This document shows, in pieces, positions 6,761-14,989 of a DNA stretch of 22,210 nt (its first letter is position 1; each line of letters begins with the position of its first letter). The notes under the pieces were generated by a model. It had not been told where the DNA came from. It did no database searches and saw only the letters and a program-made list of their open reading frames with translations. The translations under genes and the position numbers were made by a program. The stretch is from JBHHYR01 sp046757585 (lineage in GTDB: Bacteria; Desulfobacterota; Binatia; HRBIN30), in the NCBI GenBank assembly GCA_046757585.1, contig JBHHYR010000044.1, positions 1 through 22,210 of the forward strand, read 5' to 3'.

Positions 6761-8215
6761 TCAGCGATCACCGTGGCCCGCCCCCTTGGCATTTCGCTTT
6801 CGACTCCGCCGACGCGAAGCGCGAAGCCGCTGAGCCGCCAGGCCGAAGGCCAGCCCTGTCAGCACGATCACCGTGGCCGTGACGGTCCTGTGCCGGGCAA
6901 CGAGGCCGGCCGCCCTGGTCGCCACACCCCAGGTCTCGTACAGAGGCATGGAGAGGGCGATAAAGCGTGGCGTGTAGGGATCCTTCCAAGGATGGGGTCG
7001 CGATTCGCCGAGCAGGAACTCGCGAGCCATCTGCAGATGCCACTCCGCGTGCGCCCGGCCTCTGCGGAGCGCCGCGACCTTCGGTTGCAGGGAGTCGAGG
7101 AGGCGCGCCTGCCCGGCTCGTCCGATTCCGCGGCCGTCCGCGAGTCGCTGAAGAACAGAATCGACGGCCGCTGAGAGTTCCCGTGCTCCAGACCCAGCGC
7201 TGCGTTTGAGCGCACGCAGGTGGTTGGTGGCGGGTGGCAGCGGTGACGTCAACCGTTTGACTACGAACTCCACAACTCGTTCACCCTGGCCGGATACGCG
7301 GACGTGGGCGTTGGGAGCGCCGCGTGTACGTACCAAGTGGCCCTGCGCATCCACATCGACGGCCATGGGCTCAAACTGACCTATGCGTTCCCGGTCGATC
7401 AAGAAGGCGACGGGATAGGGATCATACAGGATAGGAACAAAGGGCGACTCCGGGTCCCATCCCGCTTGCCACAGGCGGTAGAGATCCTGCAGCGCCCACG
7501 TCGCGGGCGTCTGGGCCGCCCACAGGCGCTGCCGATAGTCGTACGACACGTACGCCTTAGCCTTGCCCTCTCCTCCAAACTGATAGACCGTGACGCCGCT
7601 GCGAAAGACGAGCCGCGCCGCGCCCACATCGGAGTACACGTTGTATTCAGCCGTGTCGAAATCGCCACCGCTGAAGAGGACCTGGCGGATCGCACGGCGA
7701 AACGACAGACCCATCCCGCGCTCGTCTGCGACCTGCAACGCCCGACCGAGGGTGGACAGAGGGCCCGTCACGATCACGCTCACCTCTGAGGGAAACTGTG
7801 CCAGCCGGGCCAAATAGAAGTCTACCCCGCTCTCGGCGGGCCTCTGGTACTCGAAATGCCGCGCCCACTTTTCCAGATGCGGCCACAATTGATGGAGCCG
7901 CTTGGGAAACTGCGACATGTAAGGGAAGGACGGTTCGGGCGAGATCGGGGGTTCGCCGACGTAGACGCCGACATCGTCGCGGCCCACGATCGTGAGCGCC
8001 TTGGCCACGGTGCGCGCTCTCCGCTCGCCATCCTTGCCCGTCACGACAACCCCCAGGAGCTGGAGCTCCGGACTCACCGCCGCAGTCATCACCGCGACGA
8101 CGTCGTCGTAGTCCGAATCGCCATCCGTGTCGACAATAACCTTCTGGGCTGGCTCGCGCGCCTGCGCAGCGGAGAGCGCAACAGAGATCGCCGCGGCTAT
8201 CAACAGCGACCTCAT
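6761..8215 (-). CDS. Secreted, C-terminally anchored nucleoside hydrolase-like protein (IUNH fold)
   Basis: A 484-residue protein. A signal peptide (1-19, cut after AQA) precedes VDTDGDSDYDDVVAV (28-42), the calcium- and ribose-binding aspartate cluster of inosine-uridine nucleoside hydrolases. VTGPLSTLG (149-157), EYNVYSDVGAARLVF (190-204) and YDPYPVAFL (264-272) match later family motifs. The last is normally HDP: the histidine that helps the base leave is tyrosine here (Y264), so the activity may differ. After the catalytic domain come about 170 extra residues, ending in a membrane helix (about 444-465) and a basic tail, so the enzyme is probably tethered facing outward. The start is fixed by an ATGA overlap with the upstream SGNH gene plus GGAGG 8 nt before ATG; the frame is open for 333 nt more but that part is shadow. 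Confidence 0.82.
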   Translation of the reverse strand: MRSLLIAAAISVALSAAQAREPAQKVIVDTDGDSDYDDVVAVMTAAVSPELQLLGVVVTGKDGERRARTVAKALTIVGRDDVGVYVGEPPISPEPSFPYMSQFPKRLHQLWPHLEKWARHFEYQRPAESGVDFYLARLAQFPSEVSVIVTGPLSTLGRALQVADERGMGLSFRRAIRQVLFSGGDFDTAEYNVYSDVGAARLVFRSGVTVYQFGGEGKAKAYVSYDYRQRLWAAQTPATWALQDLYRLWQAGWDPESPFVPILYDPYPVAFLIDRERIGQFEPMAVDVDAQGHLVRTRGAPNAHVRVSGQGERVVEFVVKRLTSPLPPATNHLRALKRSAGSGARELSAAVDSVLQRLADGRGIGRAGQARLLDSLQPKVAALRRGRAHAEWHLQMAREFLLGESRPHPWKDPYTPRFIALSMPLYETWGVATRAAGLVARHRTVTATVIVLTGLAFGLAAQRLRASRRRSRKRNAKGAGHGDR

Positions 8216-9438
8216 GCGTGCGTCCTCCGCTGGACTGGGGGAAGGACATCCAGCCGCCGGAGCTCTCGATCGAGCACCTTCGCGGCAAGTTCGTGTCCCT
8301 TCGCAGTCCAGTGCCGATCGAATTTGTAGTACAGTGACTCGGGATTCCTGCCAAGAAAATCCAGCAGCAGTTGTACAACTGGAATCGCCAGCTTGCCCCC
8401 GATGGTGTCCAACACCCGGTAGGGCTCGTCGAACTGGGTCTGGCCGTTGAGCCGTTCGACCGGAGGGATCACCAGGAGGACTGTTTGCGCACCGTGCGCG
8501 CGGCAGAACGTCACGATCTTTTCCAAGTACTTCTTGGAGAAGCGCCAATACGCCGAGCGTTTCCGTCGGCTCAGAACCGGATAGTTGACGACGCCGAGAT
8601 CGTATCGAATGTCACCGCGGTGCTTGCGCACCAGCGCGAACTCGCGCGCGCGGCGCTGCGGATACCTCAGCCCGTCCAGCCGATGTTTCACGAGCGTCAG
8701 TGCCCGAGAGTGCCGCAGGGCGTCCTTCGCCAGTGGCCACCACGCGCCGCCGTGTGGTGCGGCGCTGCCAAGCGCGGAAGGAGACATCGTGTCACCATCT
8801 AGCGCGCGTTCGATGATCGACCAAGGCCAGTCGTGATCGTGAAACGAGGCCGCCTCGCCGGCCGGCGCGAAGCGGGCCTTGTGGGTGTAGAAGTAGTCTT
8901 CTCCGACATCGTTGCCGAGAAAGAAACCCACAATGACGAGATCCGGTTCCACGGAATCAAAAATCTCCCGCAGATAGAGGTATTCCAAGATCGGACTGTA
9001 TCCGAATACGCCAGCGTTCAGGATTTCGATGTTCTGCGCTCGTGACGGTCGGTTCAAGCTGGCTTCGAGTCGGCTCACGATAGTCTCCCGCAGCCGCACG
9101 CCATGGCCTTCGATGAACGAGTCGCCGAGAAAGAGAATTCGGAAGGTCCCGGGCGCCTTACGTCGCGCGTGCGGCCGATCCCGCATGCCGAGCGCGTTGT
9201 TGGTCCACACGTAATCGAACTCATAGCTGGAATGCCGGTACCGCGCATTCGGGAGTAAGCAGTGATGGCGGGTAGCGCAGAACGCGTATATCGTTGCGGT
9301 GGGGGAAGGCTCATGGTGAACAGCGTCCCACGCTCGCAGGAATGCTTCGGCGGCCAGAAAGGCGACCGCAACGCCTAAGCTCACCGCCGACAGGCGAAAG
9401 AGCCAGGTCTTGCCGCGGCTTGGCAAGCTAGGGCACAA
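8212..9438 (-). CDS. Membrane-anchored SGNH/GDSL-type hydrolase
   Basis: About 408 residues from the TTG at 9438. A short basic N-terminus and one membrane helix (about 12-31) are followed by an SGNH fold. FLGDSFIEGHGV contains the nucleophile Ser107, NAGVFGYSP supplies the block II glycine, FLGND the block III Asn176, and DRHWTAKGH the Asp374/His376 pair. All catalytic blocks are present. SGNH proteins with a membrane anchor in glycan loci are often O-acetyl esterases or acetyltransferases; the substrate here is unknown. The start is uncertain: TTG 9438 and TTG 9426 (just after the upstream stop) both suit the helix and neither has a ribosome site. ATG 9489 would overlap the upstream gene by 62 nt. 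The 3' end overlaps the nucleoside hydrolase gene as ATGA. Confidence 0.8.
   Translation of the reverse strand: MCPSLPSRGKTWLFRLSAVSLGVAVAFLAAEAFLRAWDAVHHEPSPTATIYAFCATRHHCLLPNARYRHSSYEFDYVWTNNALGMRDRPHARRKAPGTFRILFLGDSFIEGHGVRLRETIVSRLEASLNRPSRAQNIEILNAGVFGYSPILEYLYLREIFDSVEPDLVIVGFFLGNDVGEDYFYTHKARFAPAGEAASFHDHDWPWSIIERALDGDTMSPSALGSAAPHGGAWWPLAKDALRHSRALTLVKHRLDGLRYPQRRAREFALVRKHRGDIRYDLGVVNYPVLSRRKRSAYWRFSKKYLEKIVTFCRAHGAQTVLLVIPPVERLNGQTQFDEPYRVLDTIGGKLAIPVVQLLLDFLGRNPESLYYKFDRHWTAKGHELAAKVLDRELRRLDVLPPVQRRTHA
8224..8228 (-). promoter_or_regulatory. Ribosome binding site (GGAGG) for the nucleoside hydrolase ATG
   Basis: A perfect GGAGG lies 8 nt before ATG 8215, inside the end of the upstream gene. 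It decides between this ATG and the much longer open frame. Confidence 0.8.
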
Positions 9439-12400
9439 GGGAGATCGGCGTGTCGCGGTCGACTTGGATCTCCGCCGCCGAGCGGGCATAGTTCCAAACC
9501 CGCACCTCGTCAATGACGCCGATGAAGTACGCGTTCCAGAAGCTGATTCCACCGATGCGGAGCGGCCCATCGGAGACGTGGATGTTGTGCGCCCCCTGGT
9601 TGCACGTCCTACTCTTGGTTCCATCGACATAGACGATCTGCTGTCCGCTCTGTCTGTCGTAAGTAAGAGCCACGTGACTCCAGACGTTCAGAACCAAGTC
9701 TATGTTGCCCCGGCATGCGAACCAGGTGTTCGTGTCGTTGTCGAACAAGAGCCCTGCCGGCTTGTTCAGGCCGTCCCAGCCAGGACCGTACAGCGCCCAA
9801 GCGTTGTCATGGAAAGGAACGGTCATTTCTTTGGCCAGGATCAGTCGCAGGTTGCCGTCCAGAGTAGTGGGATACACCCACGCCTCGAGCGTGATCGCGG
9901 CGGGGAGCTGCAACGACGCTGCATGCGGTACGCTGACGTAGCTACCCGCCGTACCCGGGAACGACAGCGCAGCTGACCCGTACTTCGCGTTACCGCTCCA
10001 AGTGATCCCGCCGCCCAGGAGGCCATCATTCCCATTGCCGGACGAGTCTGCGACCGCTGTGCCGCTGGCTTCGTCAAAGGAGTAGGCGGCGATGAGCCCG
10101 GGGATCGGGGTGGGCGTATTGGCAGGCGGCACCGCCGCAGTCGCGGTCGGCGTCGCCGTGGGGGTGGCGGTGGGAGATGGTGTCGCGGTGAAGGTCGGGC
10201 TGGCGGTTGGGGAGTCAGTGGGAGTGGATGTTGGTGTTGGTGTCTGCGTCGGAGTCGGTGTGACCGTGGGTGTCGGCGTATCGGTCGGCGTGTTGGTTGC
10301 CGGCGGGGGCTGGGTGGGGCCGAAGACCCGCAGTTCGCCCACGGATATGAAGGCCGCACTGCCGTCCGGCACTCCGTGAATGCGAATCCCGTCGCCGGTG
10401 ATCGGTGCGAAGTCGAAGGTATAGGTCTCGTAACTCCTGCCGTTGCTGACACCGGGGTACGGCGGTGCGATCGTCAAGCCGCCGACGCCCACCCACGTCC
10501 CATTCTGGCGAACTTGGACGGTGACTGTCGCAAACCACCCGCCATCGAAAAACTCCCTGCCTTCCTGAAACACCACGCGAGTGAACGTTTGGGGCATCGC
10601 ATACGCGTAGCCAATCCAATCTTCGCTGGCGGTGTTGTTCCCGTCGTACGTGTCGTACTGCCGGCTCGAATCGCTGTTCCCGACCGGCGGCATATCTCCA
10701 TCGCGGATGACTTCGGGATCAGGATTCCCGCTGCCGGTGGGAGCGGTCACCCGGGCAATGATCGTGCCGAACAGGGACAGGTCCCCATCGGGTGGAGGTG
10801 AGCCGGCGACCACCACGCCTCCGAAGACCTCCAGTTCCCCGACCGAGATGAAAGCTGCGCTGCCGCCGGGTGCTCCGAAGATCCGGATACCGTCACCAAC
10901 GATGGGCGCGAAATCCAAGATGTAGGTTTCATAGGTGAGGCCGTTGCTGGCGCCCGGATACGGCGGTGCAACCGTCAATCCGCCTACGCCGACCCAGGTT
11001 CCATTCTGGCGAACCTGCACGGCGAGGGATGTCAACCACCCGCCGTCGAAGAACTCCTTGCCTTCCTGGAAGACCACCCGCGTGAACGTCTGCGGAATCG
11101 CGTACGTGTAGCCGACCCAGTCTGCGCTGGCGGCATTGTTTCCGTCGTAGGTGTCGTACTGCCGGCTCGATTCCGTATTGCCCGGGGGCGGCATGTCCCC
11201 GTCCCGGATGACCTCAATATTGTGATTACCGCCCCCGGTGGGGGAAGTGACCCGTGCAATGATCTGGCCGTTTTGTGTCAAATCGCAAGGCAGGTTGGCT
11301 TCAATTTGACAGTTCGACGAGCAGCAGTCACCGTCCAACAGGTTTCCGTCATCGCATTGCTCGGCAGGGTCGCGGAGGCCGTTCCCGCACACCGCACCGG
11401 GAATCTCGGCAAACGTCGCGACGGAGGTAACGCTGCCGGTGGCGGTGATGTTGTGGTTCTGTGCGCCGCCGTCCGACCATGACACGAACTGGTAAGACAG
11501 TCCGCCCACGGCCTGTGGCGAGGGAGCGCCGATGGAGAAGGTCGACCCCGTGATAACCGTCCGTACGAAGGGAGTCGTTTCGGGGCTACCGCCCACCACC
11601 AGCGCGAGTCCCGGCGGCACGGACTGGAAGGTCAGGTCCGTCGTGTTCGGATACACGAGGACGCTTGCAGTGCCAGTGAGACCGCCTGAATCGGTGGCCG
11701 TGAGCTGGAATTCCAAGAATGACGGATATTCATGATCGGGGGCAGGAAACGAACCGCTGGCGACACCGGCAAAGCTCTGCAAGGGGTGGCTATGGCAGTC
11801 TGCTGGACAGTGGTGAATGATCACCGACCAGGAGAGAGCGGAAGGCGGCAGGAGCCCGTCCTCTGCGTCCGTCGCGGTACCGGCAAAGCCGATGCTGTCT
11901 CCGACGCTCCATGTGGTGGAGGCAAGCGGCAGCTGAATCGTTGCCACAGGTGCCGTGTTTCCCGCTGTGATAGTGATCGAAGCTGTGCCTGTCGCGCCGT
12001 GCTGATCAGTGACCTGGAGGCCGACGGCGTAGGTACCGGCGATCTGGTAGGTGTACTGCGGCGCCACCGCCATGGAGTCGTTGTACAGTCCATCTCCGTC
12101 GAGATCCCAGGCGTAGGTGATCGAGTCGCCCGGGTTTGGATCGCTCGAGCCCGAGCCGTCGAAATTCACAGTGAGCGGGACAGGTCCACTGGTGACGTCC
12201 GCCTGGGCAACTGCCTGCGGTGGGTCGTTGACACCGAAGGCCTGGACGCGGCGGATCGTTCCCCCACTCAAGTCGACGTAGAAGAGGTCGCCACCGGGGC
12301 CCACTTCCAGATCGACCGGACCCGCCGCACCGTCCGCGAACGTCGCGACCGTGGCCGGATCGGGGTCGCCGGTGCCACCCTGGAGCATGCTCCAAATGCA

Positions 12401-13669
12401 GTTGCGCGAGAAGTCCGCGATGAACAGGGCGCCCGCATAGGCCGCTGGGTAGTTGCCGCCGGCGTAGAACGCCAGGCCCGTGATCGAGGAGCTGCCGGTT
12501 GCGCAGGTATCTCCCGGCACCAGGGCCCGCTTGTGTTCATAACGGTAGTACGGGTTGGTGACGGCGCCAGGCACGTTGTACAGGCTGTTACAAATGTCGA
12601 GGTTGGCGCCTTGATACCCACCCTGCGGCAGGTCGCCTTCGTAGCACGGCCAGCCGAAGTTCTCGATCACGGGGTCTTTGGTGTCTACGATCCGGTCAAT
12701 TTCCTCCCACCTGTCCCACCCCACGTCACCGATCCAGATTTCGTTCGTCCCGGGCCGGACCGTCATCCGAAAGGGGTTGCGCAGGCCGTACGCGATGATC
12801 CGATCGGCATTGGGCCGATTCGTGCCGAACAACGGATTGTCCGGCAGCGCGTCGCCGGTCAGCGGGTCCACGCGCAGGACCGCACCGTGCAGCACGGCGG
12901 GTTCCCCTGGGTTGCGCAGTAAAGACTGGCTACGCAGGGCGCCCCCTTCCGCGGTTGGTGGCGTCTGGGTTCCTCCCACCCCCACCGGCGGGTCCCCGCA
13001 AGGATTCAGCGGCGTTCCGCTCTGACCGTAATCGACTGAAAAAAGATGTGCCGCGTCACCTGAACTCACGTACAGGGAGCCGTCGCTGCCAAAGACTAGG
13101 CTGTCCACCGTGTGGCTAGGGAACTGCTGGCACCAACCCTCGATGAGTACCTGCTCCGGACCCGTCATGACGTTGCCTGCTGCCTGAAGACGCGACAGCC
13201 GTCCCGCCGCGACACAGCCGCTGGTGTTCGCTCCCGGCGGATCCGGGCACATGTCCGAGGTGCCGCCAACCGTGCCCCAGCGCGGCGCGGTCCCCCCGAT
13301 CTCGGCATCGTACGTGTACAACACGTACACATACGGCGTGGTCGGGAAATCCGGGTGCAGTGCCAGACCCATGAGGCCGCGGTCCCAGAAGTTGTAGACG
13401 TTCGTTCGGAGGTCAGCGAACACGGTCGGGGTGGGATCGGTCAAGCTGTTGAACACCTTGATCAGGCCGCTCTTCTCTGCCACGAACACGCGGCCATCTG
13501 AGGCAAATCTGACCGCGGTCGGTTCCGTCAGCCCGCTGAAGACGACTGACTCCTGAAAGCCGGGCGGGAGTGTGATCGCGACGCTGGACGTCGCGAGCGC
13601 AACGAGGGCGAGGACCGTGGCGAACGCCAGGCGCGAGCTTGGTCGACGCCCGTCGATGCCCAGTCTCAC
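9428..13669 (-). CDS. Giant secreted PQQ sugar dehydrogenase-like propeller protein with PKD, Cys-repeat, discoidin-like and LamG modules
   Basis: 1413 residues from GTG 13669, which overlaps the upstream stop as GTGA, with GGAAGG 4 nt before it. Domains in order: signal peptide (1-31); glucose/sorbosone dehydrogenase-like six-bladed propeller (34-479), with SHTVDSLVFGSDGSLYVSSG (H186) and GLRNPFRM (R297) at the positions of the catalytic His and Arg of soluble glucose dehydrogenase, and GDVGWDRWEEID; PKD domain (483-569); a second Ig-like domain (573-675); an InlB-B-like module (678-756); a myxobacterial cysteine repeat CGNG...EQCDDGN (760-797); two near-identical discoidin-like domains (801-952 and 968-1118); a Thr/Pro linker (1118-1191); and a LamG/concanavalin-like domain (1192-1410). 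It is probably an extracellular oxidoreductase or binding protein with several glycan-binding arms. PQQ use is inferred, not shown. Confidence 0.88.
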   Translation of the reverse strand: MRLGIDGRRPSSRLAFATVLALVALATSSVAITLPPGFQESVVFSGLTEPTAVRFASDGRVFVAEKSGLIKVFNSLTDPTPTVFADLRTNVYNFWDRGLMGLALHPDFPTTPYVYVLYTYDAEIGGTAPRWGTVGGTSDMCPDPPGANTSGCVAAGRLSRLQAAGNVMTGPEQVLIEGWCQQFPSHTVDSLVFGSDGSLYVSSGDAAHLFSVDYGQSGTPLNPCGDPPVGVGGTQTPPTAEGGALRSQSLLRNPGEPAVLHGAVLRVDPLTGDALPDNPLFGTNRPNADRIIAYGLRNPFRMTVRPGTNEIWIGDVGWDRWEEIDRIVDTKDPVIENFGWPCYEGDLPQGGYQGANLDICNSLYNVPGAVTNPYYRYEHKRALVPGDTCATGSSSITGLAFYAGGNYPAAYAGALFIADFSRNCIWSMLQGGTGDPDPATVATFADGAAGPVDLEVGPGGDLFYVDLSGGTIRRVQAFGVNDPPQAVAQADVTSGPVPLTVNFDGSGSSDPNPGDSITYAWDLDGDGLYNDSMAVAPQYTYQIAGTYAVGLQVTDQHGATGTASITITAGNTAPVATIQLPLASTTWSVGDSIGFAGTATDAEDGLLPPSALSWSVIIHHCPADCHSHPLQSFAGVASGSFPAPDHEYPSFLEFQLTATDSGGLTGTASVLVYPNTTDLTFQSVPPGLALVVGGSPETTPFVRTVITGSTFSIGAPSPQAVGGLSYQFVSWSDGGAQNHNITATGSVTSVATFAEIPGAVCGNGLRDPAEQCDDGNLLDGDCCSSNCQIEANLPCDLTQNGQIIARVTSPTGGGNHNIEVIRDGDMPPPGNTESSRQYDTYDGNNAASADWVGYTYAIPQTFTRVVFQEGKEFFDGGWLTSLAVQVRQNGTWVGVGGLTVAPPYPGASNGLTYETYILDFAPIVGDGIRIFGAPGGSAAFISVGELEVFGGVVVAGSPPPDGDLSLFGTIIARVTAPTGSGNPDPEVIRDGDMPPVGNSDSSRQYDTYDGNNTASEDWIGYAYAMPQTFTRVVFQEGREFFDGGWFATVTVQVRQNGTWVGVGGLTIAPPYPGVSNGRSYETYTFDFAPITGDGIRIHGVPDGSAAFISVGELRVFGPTQPPPATNTPTDTPTPTVTPTPTQTPTPTSTPTDSPTASPTFTATPSPTATPTATPTATAAVPPANTPTPIPGLIAAYSFDEASGTAVADSSGNGNDGLLGGGITWSGNAKYGSAALSFPGTAGSYVSVPHAASLQLPAAITLEAWVYPTTLDGNLRLILAKEMTVPFHDNAWALYGPGWDGLNKPAGLLFDNDTNTWFACRGNIDLVLNVWSHVALTYDRQSGQQIVYVDGTKSRTCNQGAHNIHVSDGPLRIGGISFWNAYFIGVIDEVRVWNYARSAAEIQVDRDTPISLVP
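10097..10318 (-). repeat. Thr/Pro-coding low-complexity linker
   Basis: About 74 codons are built from TPT, TPTP and TATP units, joining the second discoidin-like domain to the LamG-like domain. On the + strand the region is strongly G/T-biased (GGTGTTGGTGT-like). Its peptide style is the same as the stalk of the protein at the left edge of the window. Confidence 0.8.
10316..11269 (-). repeat. 501-bp intragenic tandem duplication (two discoidin-like domains)
   Basis: Two consecutive stretches of about 150 codons within the giant propeller gene encode the same domain, with a period of 167 codons. By hand alignment about 118 of 148 residues match. The strings SRQYDTYDGNN, FTRVVFQEG and VQVRQNGTWVGVGGLT are unchanged between copies. 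Long DNA stretches also match, pointing to recent duplication or ongoing homogenisation. Confidence 0.85.
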
Positions 13670-14967
13670 TCGTCCTTCCGCAGAACTAGCCACACGTAAG
13701 CGCCGAAAACGCACAGCAGCACTCCCCCGTTGAGTGACGTTGCGGCCAGCCACCATCCCCCTCTCAGCCCCAGTCCCTCGATGACTGTCGCCGACGCCAA
13801 ATAATTCACCGCCAACACCCCCAGCAGAATCACCAGTACCCAGCGCAGGCGCGGCTGCCGGAGGCCTTGCGGCACCCACTGATCGGCGACGAGCGCTGTG
13901 ACTGGCAGCGTAAGTAACAAGAGATCGTAAGCCTGGTGGTATGTCCACGTCAACACCGTGAGACAGACAAGTGTGGTTGACAGGGCACGCCCCGGGGTCT
14001 CTCGGCAGGAACCAGCCGCACGCCTCACCGCCACGGCCCCCACGCTGAGAACGCCCAAGGCGGCAAGGAGTTTTCCGGTGCCACCGAAGCTCACACCCGC
14101 GAGCCGTTGCACCAGCGCCGGTGCGTCGATCCGAAACGGGGCGGACACTGCCTCGTTGAACGGTTGCGTTGCAAAACCCTGCTGGGTTGCAAGCGCCGCG
14201 TGAAGAAAAGCGCCGACGCCCCCAGTGGCGCGCACCAGCACCAACACTACTGCCGTAGACAGCAGCGCGGCGATCGTCATGCCGATCGTCACGGCTCGAT
14301 GGTCACGCCGGCAGAGCATGAGCACGGCCAGGGGCAGTCCGAAGGTCGGCTTGAACGTGCACACAGCCAGCCCGGCGCCAGCCAGCCACGGGCGTGGCCG
14401 CGCATAGTGCAGGGCCAGGTATGTCGCAATCACACACTGCAAGGTGACTTGCCCAAGCAGGAGATTCATTTGTCCGGGACGACTCAGCAGGATGAGCGCC
14501 GCAAGACCACAGGTGTGGGGTACCGACACCGGCAGGCCGGACAGTCCCAGGGTCAGACGAGCCAGGGCGAGCGTCAGCAAGATCGTGAAGGCGTAGTAGG
14601 CGAGCTCGGAATACTCGAATGGCAGCAGGCCGAAGGGGAGGTGTATGAGTAAGTTGACAGGGCCGTATAGGGGCAACGGCCGCGACACCGGGTACGCGGC
14701 CATATACCGTTCCGGATCGTACGGGTTCTTGCCCTGCAGGAACGCAACGGCCGGATAGTAGACTGCATCGCGGAAATCCTGCAGCACCCAGTTGATGTCA
14801 TCCGGATGGCCGGGCACGTTGAGCCTCGTGGCGGCCCGATACGACACCAGAGCCACGACGCACAGGAAGGCTAGGACCATCAGGAAGGATGCCGCCCCGG
14901 GGCTGCGCGGCGCAGCCGCGTGCCCGGCAGGCAGAGCAGTCACAGCTGGGCGGGAAACAGGGGGCAC
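13666..14967 (-). CDS. GT87 (DUF2029) family membrane glycosyltransferase, copy A
   Basis: A 433-residue polytopic protein of the GT87/DUF2029 type, the family of polyprenyl-phosphate-mannose-dependent alpha-mannosyltransferases. After the first helix (about 27-45) comes the outer-loop motif LQDFRDAVYYP (62-72), whose aspartates (D64, D67) are the likely catalytic or metal-site residues, then NPYD. Later come LSRPGQMNLLLGQ, TFKPTFGLPL and the TYHQAYDLLLL stretch. All three GT87 proteins in this window share these. The GTG start has GAGG 6 nt upstream, and the gene follows the formyltransferase stop by 22 bp. Its own stop overlaps the start of the propeller gene. Copy A resembles copy C more than its direct GT87 neighbour B. 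Sugar and acceptor are unknown. Confidence 0.82.
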   Translation of the reverse strand: MPPVSRPAVTALPAGHAAAPRSPGAASFLMVLAFLCVVALVSYRAATRLNVPGHPDDINWVLQDFRDAVYYPAVAFLQGKNPYDPERYMAAYPVSRPLPLYGPVNLLIHLPFGLLPFEYSELAYYAFTILLTLALARLTLGLSGLPVSVPHTCGLAALILLSRPGQMNLLLGQVTLQCVIATYLALHYARPRPWLAGAGLAVCTFKPTFGLPLAVLMLCRRDHRAVTIGMTIAALLSTAVVLVLVRATGGVGAFLHAALATQQGFATQPFNEAVSAPFRIDAPALVQRLAGVSFGGTGKLLAALGVLSVGAVAVRRAAGSCRETPGRALSTTLVCLTVLTWTYHQAYDLLLLTLPVTALVADQWVPQGLRQPRLRWVLVILLGVLAVNYLASATVIEGLGLRGGWWLAATSLNGGVLLCVFGAYVWLVLRKDE

Positions 14968-14973
14968 GATGCG

Positions 14974-14977
14974 CCTC
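14974..14977 (-). promoter_or_regulatory. Ribosome binding site (GAGG) for GT87 copy A
   Basis: GAGG lies 6 nt before GTG 14967 and supports that start over downstream GTG codons. Confidence 0.55.
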
Positions 14978-14989
14978 GTACCAATACCA

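Noticed and set aside
8216..8548. Upstream extension of the nucleoside hydrolase frame
   Set aside because: The signal peptide, GGAGG and ATGA overlap fix the start at 8215.
10092..10379. + strand Val/Gly repeat frame (GVGVGVxVG) and possible CRISPR-like periodicity
   Set aside because: It is the reverse reading of the Thr/Pro linker; there are no conserved repeats with unique spacers.
11732..12922. Long + strand open frame (about 396 codons) opposite the propeller gene
   Set aside because: It is antisense to well-supported propeller and PKD domains. High GC keeps such frames open, and the product is rich in Arg, Val and Gly with no recognisable fold.
13670..13948. Upstream extension of the propeller gene frame
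   Set aside because: The GTGA junction, ribosome site and signal peptide all start at 13669; the extension is an off-frame reading of GT87 copy A.
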